A stretch of DNA of 22,500 nucleotides from Tubiluchus corallicola (GCA_030141605.1 JAQGDQ010001631.1:1-22500); one strand, 5' to 3'. Shown: positions 1 through 9,805, counted from the stretch's first letter. Notes: generated by a model not told the origin, from the letters alone. Numbers and translations are program-made.

Positions 1-340
1 CAGTGACTAATCGTCTTAAATCAGAATCTTATGTTATATGATTCAGTAAAACAACAAGAGAATAACAAAGATGGTAACTCATACAGGCTGCCCTACCTCT
101 TGTGGAAGCAGTGTTTTTTTCAAAATTAACCAATAATAGTGCCAAACCTTATTGCATTCAATACAATTTCCTGATTATAAACTGAACGACCAAGGCCTTT
201 ATCCACTACGAAAGAAATGCAAACTGGCAGCAAAAAGTTTGGGAGCAGAAATAAGTTGGGTGACAAAGGAGACCTTCTCCTATCATATAATCCTGTCCCC
301 TCACAATTTTTAGGTGACAGTGTTAAACTTGTAAGCTCAC
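1..340 (-). other. Probable intron downstream of the ABCC exon
   Basis: On the minus strand this follows the GTGAGC donor of the ABCC exon. It is AT-rich, has no open frame of note, and shows no Walker B motif, so the next exon lies outside the window. Confidence 0.55.
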
Positions 341-505
341 CTTAGCATGAGTTAACATGGCTCTTGCCAGGCACAACAGCTGTCGCTGACCCATGGAAAA
401 ACAGCGCCCCCTCTCCGTGACCTCTGCCTGCAAACCACCCAAAGACTCTACTTTGTCTGACAAATGACAAGCCAACAAGACCTCCCGCAGTTCTGCATCA
501 CTGAA
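341..505 (-). CDS. Internal exon of an ABCC/MRP transporter, second nucleotide-binding domain (ABCC10-like)
   Basis: The exon encodes 55 residues in phase 0, bounded by a TTTTTCAG acceptor just after 505 and an AAG|GTGAGC donor at 341/340 on the minus strand, with a pyrimidine-rich tract upstream. It reads from FSDAELREVL through CHLSDKVESLGG to the ABC signature FSMGQRQLLCLARAML. In ABC proteins this segment binds ATP across the NBD dimer and lies just upstream of Walker B. The GQRQLLCLARA form with a preceding CHLS...GGL is typical of the second NBD of the C subfamily and looks closest to ABCC10/MRP7, which exports amphipathic anions and drugs. Walker B (the DEATA region) should be in the next exon, left of the window; no Walker A exon was found in the window. 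FSMGQ replaces the more usual LSLGQ/FSVGQ, a conservative change. The frame is intact, so a functional gene is likely. Subfamily assignment is from memory of the family and is less certain than ABCC itself. Confidence 0.85.
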
Positions 506-574
506 CTGAAAAATAAGAATCATTAAGAGAAAACAAGAAAATAATTCTAATCTCTCGAGAAATTTAAGCTGAGT

Positions 575-667
575 GGTCATAGCGCACTGAGCGACCAAAG
601 TTAAGTAACGTCGAGCCTGGTTAGGAAGTGAATGTGTGACTGTCTTCTGGGTAGTGATACCTGTCAT
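575..667 (+). repeat. 5S rRNA-like remnant (5S-derived SINE head or 5S pseudogene)
   Basis: The stretch GCGACCAAAGTTAAGTAACG followed by TCGAGCCTGGTTAG matches the internal promoter region of animal 5S rRNA (A box, intermediate element), and GTGACTGTC...GGGTAGTGATACC resembles the C-box region and 3' part. Several substitutions and small insertions rule out a functional gene. A second, independently diverged copy lies at 19605-19700, and both share a short upstream context (TTAAGCT), which suggests a dispersed SINE3-type element and not two random pseudogenes. It sits just upstream (minus-strand sense) of the ABCC exon, in the presumed intron. Confidence 0.55.
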
Positions 668-669
668 CC

Positions 670-1704
670 TGCTGAACGGAGTGTTTTACGATATTTAAAT
701 ACCACCTATTTAAGGAAAGCACCAGCGTCTAGAACATTTAGCTTTATTTAAAAATACATTATATATACGTAGCAATTAGCAAACCTATTCTATAAGGTGA
801 AATACTAAATCAGCAGACGTGTATCAGCTACATTCACACCCATCCATTACGTGACCAAACTTAACTTCGGTTGCCACACAGACACCATGACCTCTCGGCT
901 ATTCTTTCGCCACTTGTGCACGTGGCAACACTGAGACACATACTGTAATACGTTCATCATACTGTATTGCAATCCCTCCCACACAGATATTTTAATTTCT
1001 GAAATGAAATGGTGTGCATTTTTGGAAAGGTACGTAATTGGAATTGATCAAATAAGTGATATGAAGTCATATTGTTTCTTTTCTTGTTTACATAATTATT
1101 TGTTTGTTTGTAAGTTTGTTCATCGTGACGCCAACAACACATTGATAATGAAAAAGTTAGGCGGAAAATATCCAATAATGCCCTATCCAAAATGGTAAAG
1201 GTCGTTACCAATTTGCTACAGACTGATTGGCTAACTGAACAATCACAGAATTTAGAATTCGCATATACATTACAGTACAATGATATACATACAACAAAAT
1301 ACAAAGGTACAAAATAGAGCTATTACATTGTAGTTATAGTAGCCAAAAACACACATAGATAACAAATGTATATAATTTTAGTACAGATACAGTTAGCGTA
1401 GCTACGGCCAATTCACGTTGAGAGACAATGTGCTCAATCTAAATACTGTGATATGTGGATGGTGTCATTATTTGTAACATTTAAAAATATTTCGAAATTT
1501 AAAACTTTGAGATGGCATTTATATTAATCCTGTTTTAAGCTTTATTATTTTTGATTTTGATACATCGAAATCAGACGAGTTTTTTCTATTGTAAAAATCT
1601 TGACTTGTTAAAATGTTCCACTTGTTCAACATGCATCTCATGGTCAAAGTAAATTTTGGGAAAAAAGAAAAATTGAGTAAGAAATTAAATTTAATTTATG
1701 TTGT

Positions 1705-1705
<1 letters not shown>
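670..1705. other. No recognised gene: AT-rich intron or intergenic DNA
   Basis: Short open frames of 60-115 codons occur on both strands (for example 957-1304 minus and 1004-1198 plus), but they overlap each other, have no recognisable domain and show no codon bias. I see no splice-flanked coding segment here. Confidence 0.5.

Positions 1706-1710
<5 letters not shown>

Positions 1711-1788
<78 letters not shown>
1711..1788. repeat. Compound (CT)n(AT)n microsatellite at the LINE 3' end
   Basis: About 36 bp of pure CT repeats run directly into about 42 bp of AT repeats. On the minus strand these follow the AATAAAC at the end of the LINE, so the tract is probably the replicating tail of that element after expansion, and not an independent locus. 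Confidence 0.9.
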
Positions 1789-1791
<3 letters not shown>

Positions 1792-1860
1792 TATTGACTG
1801 ATTAAGAGATAGTCGAACATGACATTTTGGTTCAGTCCATAGTTCACTACAAAAAAGGAC

Positions 1861-2004
1861 TTTTGATCATATAAAATGATCATTACTGTCAAAAAATAGC
1901 TCAAGGGTTATTAACAAATTCACAATAAACACTTTTGATCACATAACATGATCGTTACTCTCCAAAAATTGCAAAGAGTTATTTACAAATTCACAATATG
2001 ACAT
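1861..2004. repeat. Tandem duplication of about 73 bp across the LINE stop codon and 3' UTR
   Basis: Two adjacent diverged units share TTTTGATCA...ATGATC(A/G)TTACT...AACAAATTCACAATA-type sequence. The unit nearer the ORF includes the last codons and the stop. The other is a copy lying in the 3' UTR. Confidence 0.7.
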
Positions 2005-2173
2005 TGGTTTTCCATTGAAAAATTCATGCAGATCGTTGAAGCTCAGTTCAGTGTTATCTTCACGAAGGTGATTCGTAAGTGGACAAAAATAGATAACATG
2101 CTCTTCTGATTGAATGTTTAAGCCAGGACAGGAGCATAGCCTGTCTTCTCTTTTTATTCTTGCCCATCTTCGA
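1939..2173 (-). pseudogene. LINE ORF2, C-terminal Cys/His (zinc knuckle-like) end
   Basis: Reading the minus strand from about 2173 gives TRRWARIKREDRLCSCPGLN, then QSEEHVIYFCPLTNHLRED, and ends at a TGA (1939-1941). C-S-C, H and C are spaced as in the C-X-C...EEH...C terminal motif of many LINE ORF2 proteins. The frame is open over about 75 codons but too short for an automatic ORF listing with an ATG. This fixes the protein's C-terminus and shows the element is nearly complete at its 3' side. Confidence 0.75.
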
Positions 2174-2381
2174 GTCTCAGTAGCTAGGTTATGTGAGGAG
2201 AGGCGTCACGGAGATGTTTTAATATCGGTTTTATAACAGAGATAATATCCGTTTTATGAAGGATAGCTTTCACATATTGTACACATGGTGTGTTCCTTTC
2301 CGAGCACAAATTCCACACGATTGAAAATGGGTCATCGGGCTCGTTGGCTCACGATTCGATTATCCGTTTAAAGAACCTTGA

Positions 2382-2576
2382 TTAAACGTTTTGAACGTAC
2401 ACTTTGGCAGAAGGTAATCCTAGTTCGACTAAACATAAGTCATTAGCGGTTGTCTTCCTGACGCCAAGCAATGCTTTAATCACAGAATTGTACATCACAT
2501 TTATCAATTTAAGATTGCCAGTCAACCAAGATTCACAGCTGTAGAAAATAGATGATAGCGGGGCCGCGTCCATCAC
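2382..2576 (-). pseudogene. LINE ORF2, post-RT region
   Basis: The stretch SSIFYSCESWLTGNLKLINV and MYNSVIKALLGVRKTTANDL is the well conserved post-RT block (form: ILYSCESW...YN..IK.LLGVR) found in LINEs of this type. It lies between the RT motifs and the terminal Cys/His segment. It is in a different frame from the RT pieces, so at least one indel separates them. Confidence 0.75.
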
Positions 2577-2721
2577 TTTTTTTAACCCAGAATGGGAATA
2601 GTGAGTTTTTGTTCACAAATGATACATATTTAAGAACATGGGTAAACTTTTCTTCGCAATGTTCTTCCAATGAGGGCTGTAACTTTCCTGAACCACTGAA
2701 CACAGATCCGAGATAAACATA

Positions 2722-3412
2722 TTACTCACATATCCTAATTACTATATTCTCGCGGGTGATAACCCTTTTATCCCTTTCGTTACCGTTAATAACCTTAAAT
2801 TTGGTTTTAGATTCGTTAATTACCATTCCTGACTCACGACAGAATTCTTCAAGGATGCCTATCTTTTCCAGAAGTCCTCTTGTTGTCGATAGACTAACAG
2901 TATCATCCATCAATAACAAACAGTGAAACATCCCTAGAAAACCGTCTGGTCTGCACTTTTCCTTGAGGTTTCTTATAAGCTTATTAACGTAGACGGTGAA
3001 CAGAAAACACGAGAAAGAGGATCCTTGTTTAACACCTAAGGTTACACTTATTATAGCAGCTCTTAATACTAATTGTGTATTACTGTACAAGGCAGCAATT
3101 GCACAAAGCATCATGATACCGCATCCAAGAGGTTTAAGCGTTAAAGATCATATGCCTTGGAAAAGTCAACGAACAGCACGAACAGTTTAACTTTCCGAAA
3201 TAGGGCATAGTCCATCAATAATCTGAGAGTTATGATCCATTCGGTGCAACTTCGACCTTTCTGAGCACCTGCTTGTTCCCTGTCGGGTGAAAACCACACA
3301 TATTAAGGCGTCTACACAGGATCCTATGATAAACCTTGGAAATTGAGTCCATTATAGAAATTCCTCTATAATTATCACAAGACATTCGACTACCTTTCTT
3401 AAAAATAGTCAC
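2722..3412 (-). pseudogene. LINE ORF2, reverse transcriptase domain (broken)
   Basis: From 3412 the frame reads IFKKGSRMSCDNYRGISIMD, the RT1-RT2 region (usual KKGD...NYRPISL). It breaks near 3230 after a degraded copy of the Q.GFR.g.S.. region. A second open stretch, 3114-2722, holds GVKQGSSFSCFLFTVYVNKL (RT motif B; usual G..QG...SP.LF) and LLLMDDTVSLST (motif C; two aspartates kept), then ESGMVINESKTKFKVING (motif D, with the usual N..KT). The segment 3229-3115 between them carries motif A but is out of frame. Active-site residues are present, yet the gene cannot make one protein. Confidence 0.85.
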
Positions 3413-3445
3413 AAGTCCGTTGAAGCACCTTGAACGTGGGAAAGT

Positions 3446-4868
3446 TCAAGACACAAATATAAAATTGAACAGCAAGGACAGGTAGGATAACCAACATTCT
3501 GGTAAAAACTTTAAAATACCGCCAGGAATACCAGATAAACCTCCACTACTTTTATTATCGCATGACATTACAGCAGCTTCTATCTCATCAAAGGATATCA
3601 AATTATCGGTAACTGGAATTGAAGGACCCGCACACTGTGACAACAGATCCAGCGAATCGATTCTACCTGGGTTCAGCAAGTCCTCGAAATGGGTCTTAAA
3701 GTCTTCATCAATCGGAGCTTCAATATTCTTTTCAGAACTAAGGTCTCCATTCCAGTTGATGGCTTTCCAAATTCCTTGGGGGTCATTGTTTTCGAGCAGG
3801 TTATTCCATCTATCTGGTATAGCCTGGTGGTCTGGGGTATCATTCGGTTCGGTACGACAATTCTTTAGAGTGTTCTTAATGAGAGAATTTAAATTCTCAA
3901 CGCTAGAGTTCATATCATCAATATCAGTTGGAGGATCGATATTTCTCATTTCTAAGTTGAATTTTCTGCAGTCAATATTACCGGTTCGGATTTGCTTATG
4001 TAGAACAGGAGGCTTGATGTTGATTTCCCCAACTGCATGCTTTCCAAGGTCTTCCGATCGTTTGATCAAATCCACACTTAAGGCGCTGGGTGCTAACTTT
4101 GACAACTCAAACTTGATTGAAATCGGTGCGTGATTCGACGGTATATTAAGACGGTGATCACTAGACAATGAAATAATGCTCTTAACGAGTTTGGCAGTGA
4201 CGAAGCACGTATCCAATTCTGAAATCCAAGTTTGTTTCTTTCTATATGTGAGGCCAACTTTAAAGGCTTTCGTACTAGTCTTTAAATTGTTCACAAGCAC
4301 TAAGGGGTTAAACGACTTTACAGCAGTCTTAGCGTTTTCATTTGCAGAAGCTATATTATCCTCAGATTGGAGATAGCTGTATATATCATCACAAGGTAAG
4401 TTAACGAGAAAACTGTTCGATGTGGGACCAAATCTACAGTTTAAGTCTCCGATAAGTACAACATCGTCCTTCGGATTCAGTTTTAAAAGTTTGTTGATGT
4501 AAGCGAAATTTGTAAGATTGTAATACGGAGAATCAGCAGGTGGAATATACACGCACACAAAAATTGTATTTGGAATAATGCTAAAGCTTACACTTACAAA
4601 GTCAGATCTAATATCCACTGAGGTGATGTAACTAGTCCAGAAATTTGAAATCAAAATAGATGCACCTCTATGACCAACTTTCATATTAGTCATAAGTTTT
4701 AAAGCCGGGTGCATTGAATTGTAGAGGTATTTTAATTTCATTCAAAAAGACAAGATCTGCATCACGCAACATTTCCAAAACCACATCAGATTCTAATTTA
4801 TCTTTGACTATTCCATTGATATTCCAATGAATAATCTTAAATTCAGTTCGACTATTTCTGTTGCTCAT
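3446..4868 (-). pseudogene. LINE ORF2, N-terminal part: APE-type endonuclease and linker (frameshifted)
   Basis: The part from the ATG at 4866-4868 reads MSNRNSRTEFKIIHWNINGI, the first APE motif with the catalytic N (WNINGI). It then gives DLVFLNEIKIP, where E is the metal-binding glutamate. A frameshift near 4690-4740 moves the reading to a second frame that continues with GHRGASILI, VCVYIPPADSP, VVLIGDLNCRFG (the D.N motif) and SSDHRLNIPSNHAPI (the SDH motif). The endonuclease nicks target DNA to prime reverse transcription. The linker from about residue 250 on is rich in N, D and S, and ends with ISFDEIEAAV...SSGGLSGIPGGILKFLP, the usual lead-in to RT (K..GPDGIP..LK). The frame stops at 3446, before the catalytic RT motifs. 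Confidence 0.85.
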
Positions 4869-4909
4869 AAAAAAGAAAGGGTTCTCCAACTATCGATGAC
4901 GTTACCGTT

Positions 4910-5587
4910 TCATGGTATTTGTCGCTTTTTCCTATCAAATACTATGTGATATCCAGCATTTTCAGCGTTATCTCGTTCAGCCTTTTCGACATCAAACAAG
5001 TGTTTGCACTCTTTTCTGATCGCAGGATGGGGATCGCGTTTGAGTCGAATAGCTTTCAATTTGGGATCAGCACTACCATTAAGCTTAGGAGCTTTCTTCA
5101 TAAGCTTCTCACGACGATCATTCGTGTCAAGCGTAACCAGTATGGGCCGGTTACGACCGACAGTTTCCGCTCCAAGCCTCTTGAAAGTGTAATCCCCAGG
5201 GGTTTCATCCAGCATATCAAACACGGCGTTCACCTTGTCTGAGTCAGCACTATATGTTCCAATGTTTTCCGTTTCGGGAACACCCATCAAAACAAGGTTC
5301 TGGCTACGTAACCGACTGTCTAATTGTTCAAGGAACCTTTGCTGATTATTAACTGTAGTCCTAAGAGCATCAATTTCGTTCTGCAAAGCTTCCTCTTTCT
5401 CATTGATTTTGTCAATCAATTTAGATTCCAGTTTGTCAATCCGAGTCAAAATCGCACCACTACTGTCATCAGGGCTGTTCATTAAAATATCAATTATTGT
5501 TGATTTGTTAATTGTGTTCATCTGTGTCTTCGACAGAGCGCGTAATTCAGCTAAACTCGTGGTTATAGACATTCTGTATGTCTGCAA
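4910..5587 (-). CDS. LINE ORF1 protein, coiled-coil nucleic-acid-binding type
   Basis: The intact frame of about 225 codons has a plausible ATG at 5572 or in-frame upstream near 5587. Residues about 45-95 are rich in E, K, L and Q with heptad spacing (IDKLESKLIDKINEKEEALQ), as expected for a trimerising coiled coil. Directly after it comes RSQNLVLMGVPE, the motif found at the start of the RRM-like domain of L1/Tx1-type ORF1 proteins (usual form R..NLVI.GIPE). The C-terminal third is basic (KAIRLKRDP, FDRKKRQIP). The role in the family is to coat the element RNA in a ribonucleoprotein. It stops 42 bases before the ATG of the endonuclease ORF and in another frame. It is the only unbroken protein of this element. 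Confidence 0.8.
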   Translation of the reverse strand: MQTYRMSITTSLAELRALSKTQMNTINKSTIIDILMNSPDDSSGAILTRIDKLESKLIDKINEKEEALQNEIDALRTTVNNQQRFLEQLDSRLRSQNLVLMGVPETENIGTYSADSDKVNAVFDMLDETPGDYTFKRLGAETVGRNRPILVTLDTNDRREKLMKKAPKLNGSADPKLKAIRLKRDPHPAIRKECKHLFDVEKAERDNAENAGYHIVFDRKKRQIP

Positions 5588-5590
5588 TAG

Positions 5591-5885
5591 TATGCTATTC
5601 GGCCTATTAAAGGCCTTTGTGCTCTAGTTAATTACCTTGTCCAAACAACTCTGCAATTGTGTTGCTCCTGTCGAACTGCACACATATATCAGAAAATTGT
5701 TGATCACTAATATCACAATAATTAATAGTCTGATAAGATTTTAAGTATCAAAATTGCTTTCTCCACACATTAATTCACCACAATGAATACTTTTTGATAC
5801 TTTGTCAGTTGATTTACAGTTTAAAATTATGCAGAAACTGGGAGCGTTGAAAAACACAACAAGCTATAACCACCCTACCAGTACA
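5591..5885. other. No gene seen: sequence just upstream of the LINE
   Basis: This holds the possible 5' UTR and promoter of the minus-strand LINE followed by AT-rich DNA leading to the satellite. I cannot place the LINE's 5' boundary or see a target site duplication. Confidence 0.4.
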
Positions 5886-5889
5886 ATAA

Positions 5890-7482
5890 TCTACATGTGC
5901 AGTAATATTTGACCCGTTTCAACTTCTACCACATGCAATCATAGTAGATCTGTTTCAGCTTCAGGTGTTTTGCTGCCTACTTTTACACGTGCTGTAATGT
6001 TTGACCTGTTTCAACTTCTAACACGTACTGTCATAGTAGATCTGTTTCAGCTTCAGGTGTTTTGCTACGTACTTTTACACGTGCAGTAATATTTGACCTG
6101 TTTCAACTTCTAACACATGCAATCATAGTAGATCTGTTTCAGCTTCAGGTGTTTTGCTGCCTACTTTTACACGTGCAGTTATGTTTGACCTGTTTCAACT
6201 TCTAACACGTGCAATCATAGTAGATCTGTTTCCGCTTCAGGTGTTTTGCTACCTGCTTTTACACGTGCAGTAATATTTGACCTGTTTCAACTTCTAACAC
6301 GTGCAATCATAGTAGATCTGTTTCAGCTTCAGGTGTTTTGCTACCTACTTTTACATGTGCAGTAATATTTGACCTGTTTCAACTTCTAACACGTGCAATC
6401 ATAGTAGATCTGTTTCAGCTTCATGCGTTTTGCTGCCTAATTTTACATGTGCAGTAATGTTTGACCTGTTTCAACTTCTAACACATGCAATCATAGTAGA
6501 TCTGTTTCAGCTTCAGGTGTTTTGCTACATACTTTTACACTTGCAGTAATATTTGACCTGTTTCAACTTCTAACACATGCAATCATAGTAGATCTATTTC
6601 AGCTTCAGGTGTTTTGCTGCATACTTTTACATGTGCAGTAATATTTGACCTGTTTCAACTTCTAACACGTGCAATCATAGTAGATCTGTTTCAGCTTCAT
6701 GCGTTTTGCTGCCTACTTTTACACGTGCTGTAATATTTGACCTGTTTCAACTTCTAACACGTGCAATCATAGTAGATCTGTTTCAGCTTCAGGTGTTTTG
6801 CTACCTACTTTTACATGTGCTGTAATATTTGACCTGTTTCAACTTCTAACACGTGCAATCATAGTAGATCTGTTTCAGCTTCATGCGTTTTGCTGCCTAC
6901 TTTTACATGTGCAGTAATATTTGACCTGTTTCAACTTCTAACACGTGCAATCATAGTAGATCTGTTTCAGCTTCATGCGTTTTGCTGCATACTTTTACAT
7001 GTGCAGTAATGTTTGACCTGTTTCAACTTCTAACACGTGCAATCATAGTAGATCAGTTTCAGCTTCATGCGTTTTGCTGCATACTTTTACATGTGCTGTA
7101 ATATTTGACCTGTTTCAACTTCTAACACGTGCAATCATAGTAAATCTGTTTCAGGTGTTTTGCTACCTACTTTTACATGTGCAATCATAGTAGATCTGTT
7201 TCAGCTTCAGGTGTTTTGCTACCTACTTTTACACTTGCAGTAATATTTGACCTGTTTCAACTTCTAACACGTGCAATCATAGTAGATCTGTTTCAGATTC
7301 AGGTGTTTTGCTACCTACTTTTACACGTGCAGTAATGTTTGACCTGTTTCAACTTCTAACACGTGCAATCATAGTAGATCTGTTTCAGCTTCAGGTGTTT
7401 TGCTACCTACTTTTACACTTGCAGTAATATTTGACCTGTTTCAGCTTCAGGTGTTTTGCTGCATACTTTTACATGTGCAGTT
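5890..7482. repeat. Satellite of about 92 bp, about 17 copies, with an internal half-unit structure
   Basis: TAGATCTGTTTCAGCTTC recurs at 5945, 6038, 6129, 6221 and 6313, spacings of 91-93 bp, and continues to the end of the array. Each unit contains two related halves: GATCTGTTTCAGCTTC...ACACGTGCAGTAAT and GACCTGTTTCAACTTCTAAC..ACGTGCAATCAT. The site CACGTG or its one-base variant CATGTG occurs in both halves. Copies differ by scattered substitutions (GGTG/TGCG, CTACC/TGCAT). The last part (about 7140-7482) has shortened units that lack one half. Confidence 0.95.
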
Positions 7483-7489
7483 AGGCTAT

Positions 7490-7945
7490 TTCTGTTGAAC
7501 GTTTGTTAGTTAGACTCTCCTGAATACTTGATCAAGCCAATAAGTCACGATTTTCATGGCGACCTACTAACACAATTCTCTTGCTCAAATAAGTGCCAGG
7601 ATAATTAATGTATTTATCATAGGAATAAAAAACAACTTGCATTAGACCAGTCTAGACAGCATTATTCAATTTGTGGTTAATGGAAATGACTTATGAAACG
7701 AGAGCGCATAAAAACACACGTATTACCGGTTGGTAAGGAATAGGTAAATATTTGCTGAACTTAATACAACAGTTAAGTTATTGCACAGAATGCCGGCTTC
7801 ATTTAAACAAACAATGAGATGTTCTTTGCATTGTTGCATTAACTTTCTATTGTTTGGTTTCCTAACAGATGTTGACATTACTTACATTAGTTGTTAATAT
7901 GTGTTACGGGGTTTTACTTGCTACAGTTTCGTGATCTGAGAACAG
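7490..7945. other. No gene seen between two tandem arrays
   Basis: Unique-looking AT-rich sequence with no long open frame and no recognised element. Confidence 0.4.
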
Positions 7946-7949
7946 ATGG

Positions 7950-8275
7950 CTTCTCTTGAAGCAGCTTTACTTCGGATGGCTGTCGTGTCTTTAAGGAGAT
8001 CGCTTATCTTAAAAGAGTTTTGCTAGCAATGGTTGTCATCTTTTCAGGAGTTACTTTGTCTTGAAAGAGCTTTACTGGCAATGGTTGTTGTCTTTTCAGG
8101 AGTTATTTGTCTTGAAAGAGTTTTACTAGCAATGGTTGTCATCTTTTCAGGAGTTACTTTGTCTTGAAAGAGCTTTACTGGCAATGGTTGTCATCTTTTC
8201 AGGAGTTACTTTGTCTTGAAAGAGCTTTACTGGCAATGGTTGTCATCTTTTCAGGAGTTAGTTTGTCTTGAAACA
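7950..8275. repeat. Minisatellite of 52 bp, about six copies
   Basis: GAGCTTTACTGGCAATGGTT followed by GTCATCTTTTCAGGAGTTAC recurs with starts at 8067, 8118, 8170 and 8222, spacing 51-52 bp. The leftmost units (before about 8015) are more diverged, and the right-hand ones are nearly identical, so growth was probably at the right. Confidence 0.9.
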
Positions 8276-8309
8276 ACACCGGTAAGATTAGCACTAAACG
8301 AGACACTGA

Positions 8310-8492
8310 AACCTACTAAATGACCCCCAGGCAAAACCAAAAACAACCTGGATATCAAGACTTAATAAAGATTTACAACAGCTGGAACTAAACCTAACAA
8401 TAGAATCAAAGGACTTGAAACTTTTAGCTGCAGACAGGAAACAGTGGAGTGCTGTAATAAAGGATGGAGGCTCTAACGTCTACAATAGATAG
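8310..8492 (+). pseudogene. C-terminal fragment of a LINE ORF2 (different element)
   Basis: In frame from 8331 the plus strand reads AKPKTTWISRLNKDLQQLEL and later LLAADRKQWSAVIKDGG, ending at a TAG (8490-8492). This is the familiar extreme C-terminus of many LINE reverse transcriptases (form: RPK.TW...V..DL..L......A.DR..WR..V). An in-frame TGA lies at 8307-8309, and no RT is seen upstream, so only the 3' end was inserted or kept, as with 5'-truncated LINE copies. It abuts the 52-bp minisatellite. Confidence 0.7.
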
Positions 8493-8769
8493 TTAGAGCA
8501 ACAAAAGAAGAAAAGAAGAAATACAAATGCGTGCATAAACGGTTTCCATAGCAACGGCAACAATTTCTTGCACTTTTGTTAGTGACACCGCATTAAAATA
8601 TAAAAAAATAACGTAAAATTATAAACAATTATCTAATGTAACAAAAATATTCAGAAAATCGCTTGGTTGTTTTCCCAACAACTCGTAAACACTAACTCAT
8701 TGTGCACAGTTTTCCACACCATAATAACGTACGAACAGCAAAAAAAATTCCTAAAACTTCCTGAAATTT

Positions 8770-8920
8770 TCCAATTCTATTCAATTCAACTCAATTTTAT
8801 TTTCTCAATAGCAGTTTAAAATTCGACATAATCATTTTTACATTTCATTGCAGCTGAGAAGGAGCAGCGAAAGACCTATTGGTCAGCTGCCCCTTATTAA
8901 AAATACAAGTTTATTCACAG
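8770..8920 (-). repeat. Possible 3' end of a retroelement
   Basis: On the minus strand this ends in GAGAAAATAAAATTGAGTTG followed by a short TTGAA-type repeat, which looks like a non-LTR 3' terminus with a pentanucleotide tail. No coding sequence is attached. Confidence 0.35.
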
Positions 8921-8939
8921 GGTGATGACATTTTTTAGG

Positions 8940-9240
8940 TGGTTGTGTATGTATAAAAGGCAAAAGCAACAAAAATCAACACAAAGCAGAAATGCAACTC
9001 AAAGCATAACATCAAGCAAAAAATTGATGAAATTCAATGTAGAGCAAATAATAACATCAAACAAAAGCAACAAAAATCTACTCAAAGCAAAAATGCAATT
9101 CCACTCAGAATAAAAGGAAGTTTTCACAAGCAATGCAAAACGGAATTTAACTTATAGCAAAAAATTATATCAAACAAAATGAAACTCAAAGCGTTTCATT
9201 TTATAAAGCAAAAGCAATTCAACTGAAAGTAAAAGAATTT
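8940..9240. repeat. A-rich imperfect repeat (AAAGCAAAA and ACATCAA motifs)
   Basis: Short words such as CAAAAGCAACAAAAATC, CTCAAAGCA and ACATCAAGCAAAA recur irregularly. The open frame at 8922-9113 is a product of this composition. Confidence 0.55.
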
Positions 9241-9339
9241 GTCAATTTCCGTGCAAAATAGATTTCATAATTTTTCATGAGTTTTCATGAAATAAGTTTT
9301 CATAATTAAAAAAACAAACTCGGTTTTCATGGCATGAAA

Positions 9340-9800
9340 TTATCTAACATTTCTCGGCACTCTTAGCAATAATTCGCACGATGTGGCGCCACCTATGACG
9401 ACATTTACCAGAAATTGATTGGGCAAATACTCTTTAAGGTGACCCTTTCTGCTGACATAGCTCAGGTGGGTAGAAACGGTACTAAGTTTGCACGCCATGT
9501 TCTTTGTTGACTCAGCAGCTAGTCGGATGTAAGTAAACTCAAGAGCCGTTGCTTCAATTAAGCCTCGAGTGATTTTAGCTTGAGATTTTGTTGGCTCAAC
9601 GAGTAAGAGAGGAAATCTTCGCAAAAACTGTTTTGCCGGAAGATTGAGAATCTCAATTTGTCTTAAAAGCGACGGTAAACACGTCCGCAGCGGTGGAGAT
9701 TAAGACGAAAAATCGGTTTCGTGATGTGATCTCTGTTCTCTCGAATGGCACTTATTTTTAGGTAAATTATTTGAAAGCTGAAGAAAGCATCATCATAGAG
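9340..9800. other. Unassigned sequence with one unrecognised minus-strand open frame
   Basis: The minus frame 9340-9624 (94 codons) has a mixed, non-repetitive composition (start MRRFPLLLVEPTKSQAKI) but no domain that I recognise, and no splice or promoter evidence. It could be a decayed element fragment or chance. I do not call it a gene. Confidence 0.25.
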
Positions 9801-9805
9801 AAAGC

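Larger units (their letters stand above)
1790..5590 (-). mobile_element. Nearly full-length, decayed non-LTR retrotransposon (LINE)
   Basis: The minus strand carries, in order, an ORF1 with coiled coil (5587-4910), an APE-type endonuclease beginning near 4868, a linker, reverse transcriptase motifs (about 3412-2722), a C-terminal region (2576-2382) and a Cys/His segment that ends in a TGA at 1939-1941. A 3' UTR with AATAAA near 1790 and a microsatellite tail follow. The arrangement is that of an autonomous two-ORF LINE of about 3.8 kb. At least four frame breaks make it inactive. The RT motif reads LMDDT where FADD/YADD is usual; I have seen this MDD form in a LINE lineage of marine invertebrates, but I cannot name the clade with certainty. 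Confidence 0.9.

Noticed and set aside
957-1304. 115-codon minus frame, Cys-rich
   Set aside because: No recognisable domain or splice context; the length is within chance for AT-rich DNA.
3756-5627. Plus-strand frames across the LINE
   Set aside because: They are shadows of the minus-strand LINE proteins and have no domain of their own.
5890-7482. CRISPR-like array
   Set aside because: Units are contiguous tandem copies without unique spacers, and the genome is clearly animal.
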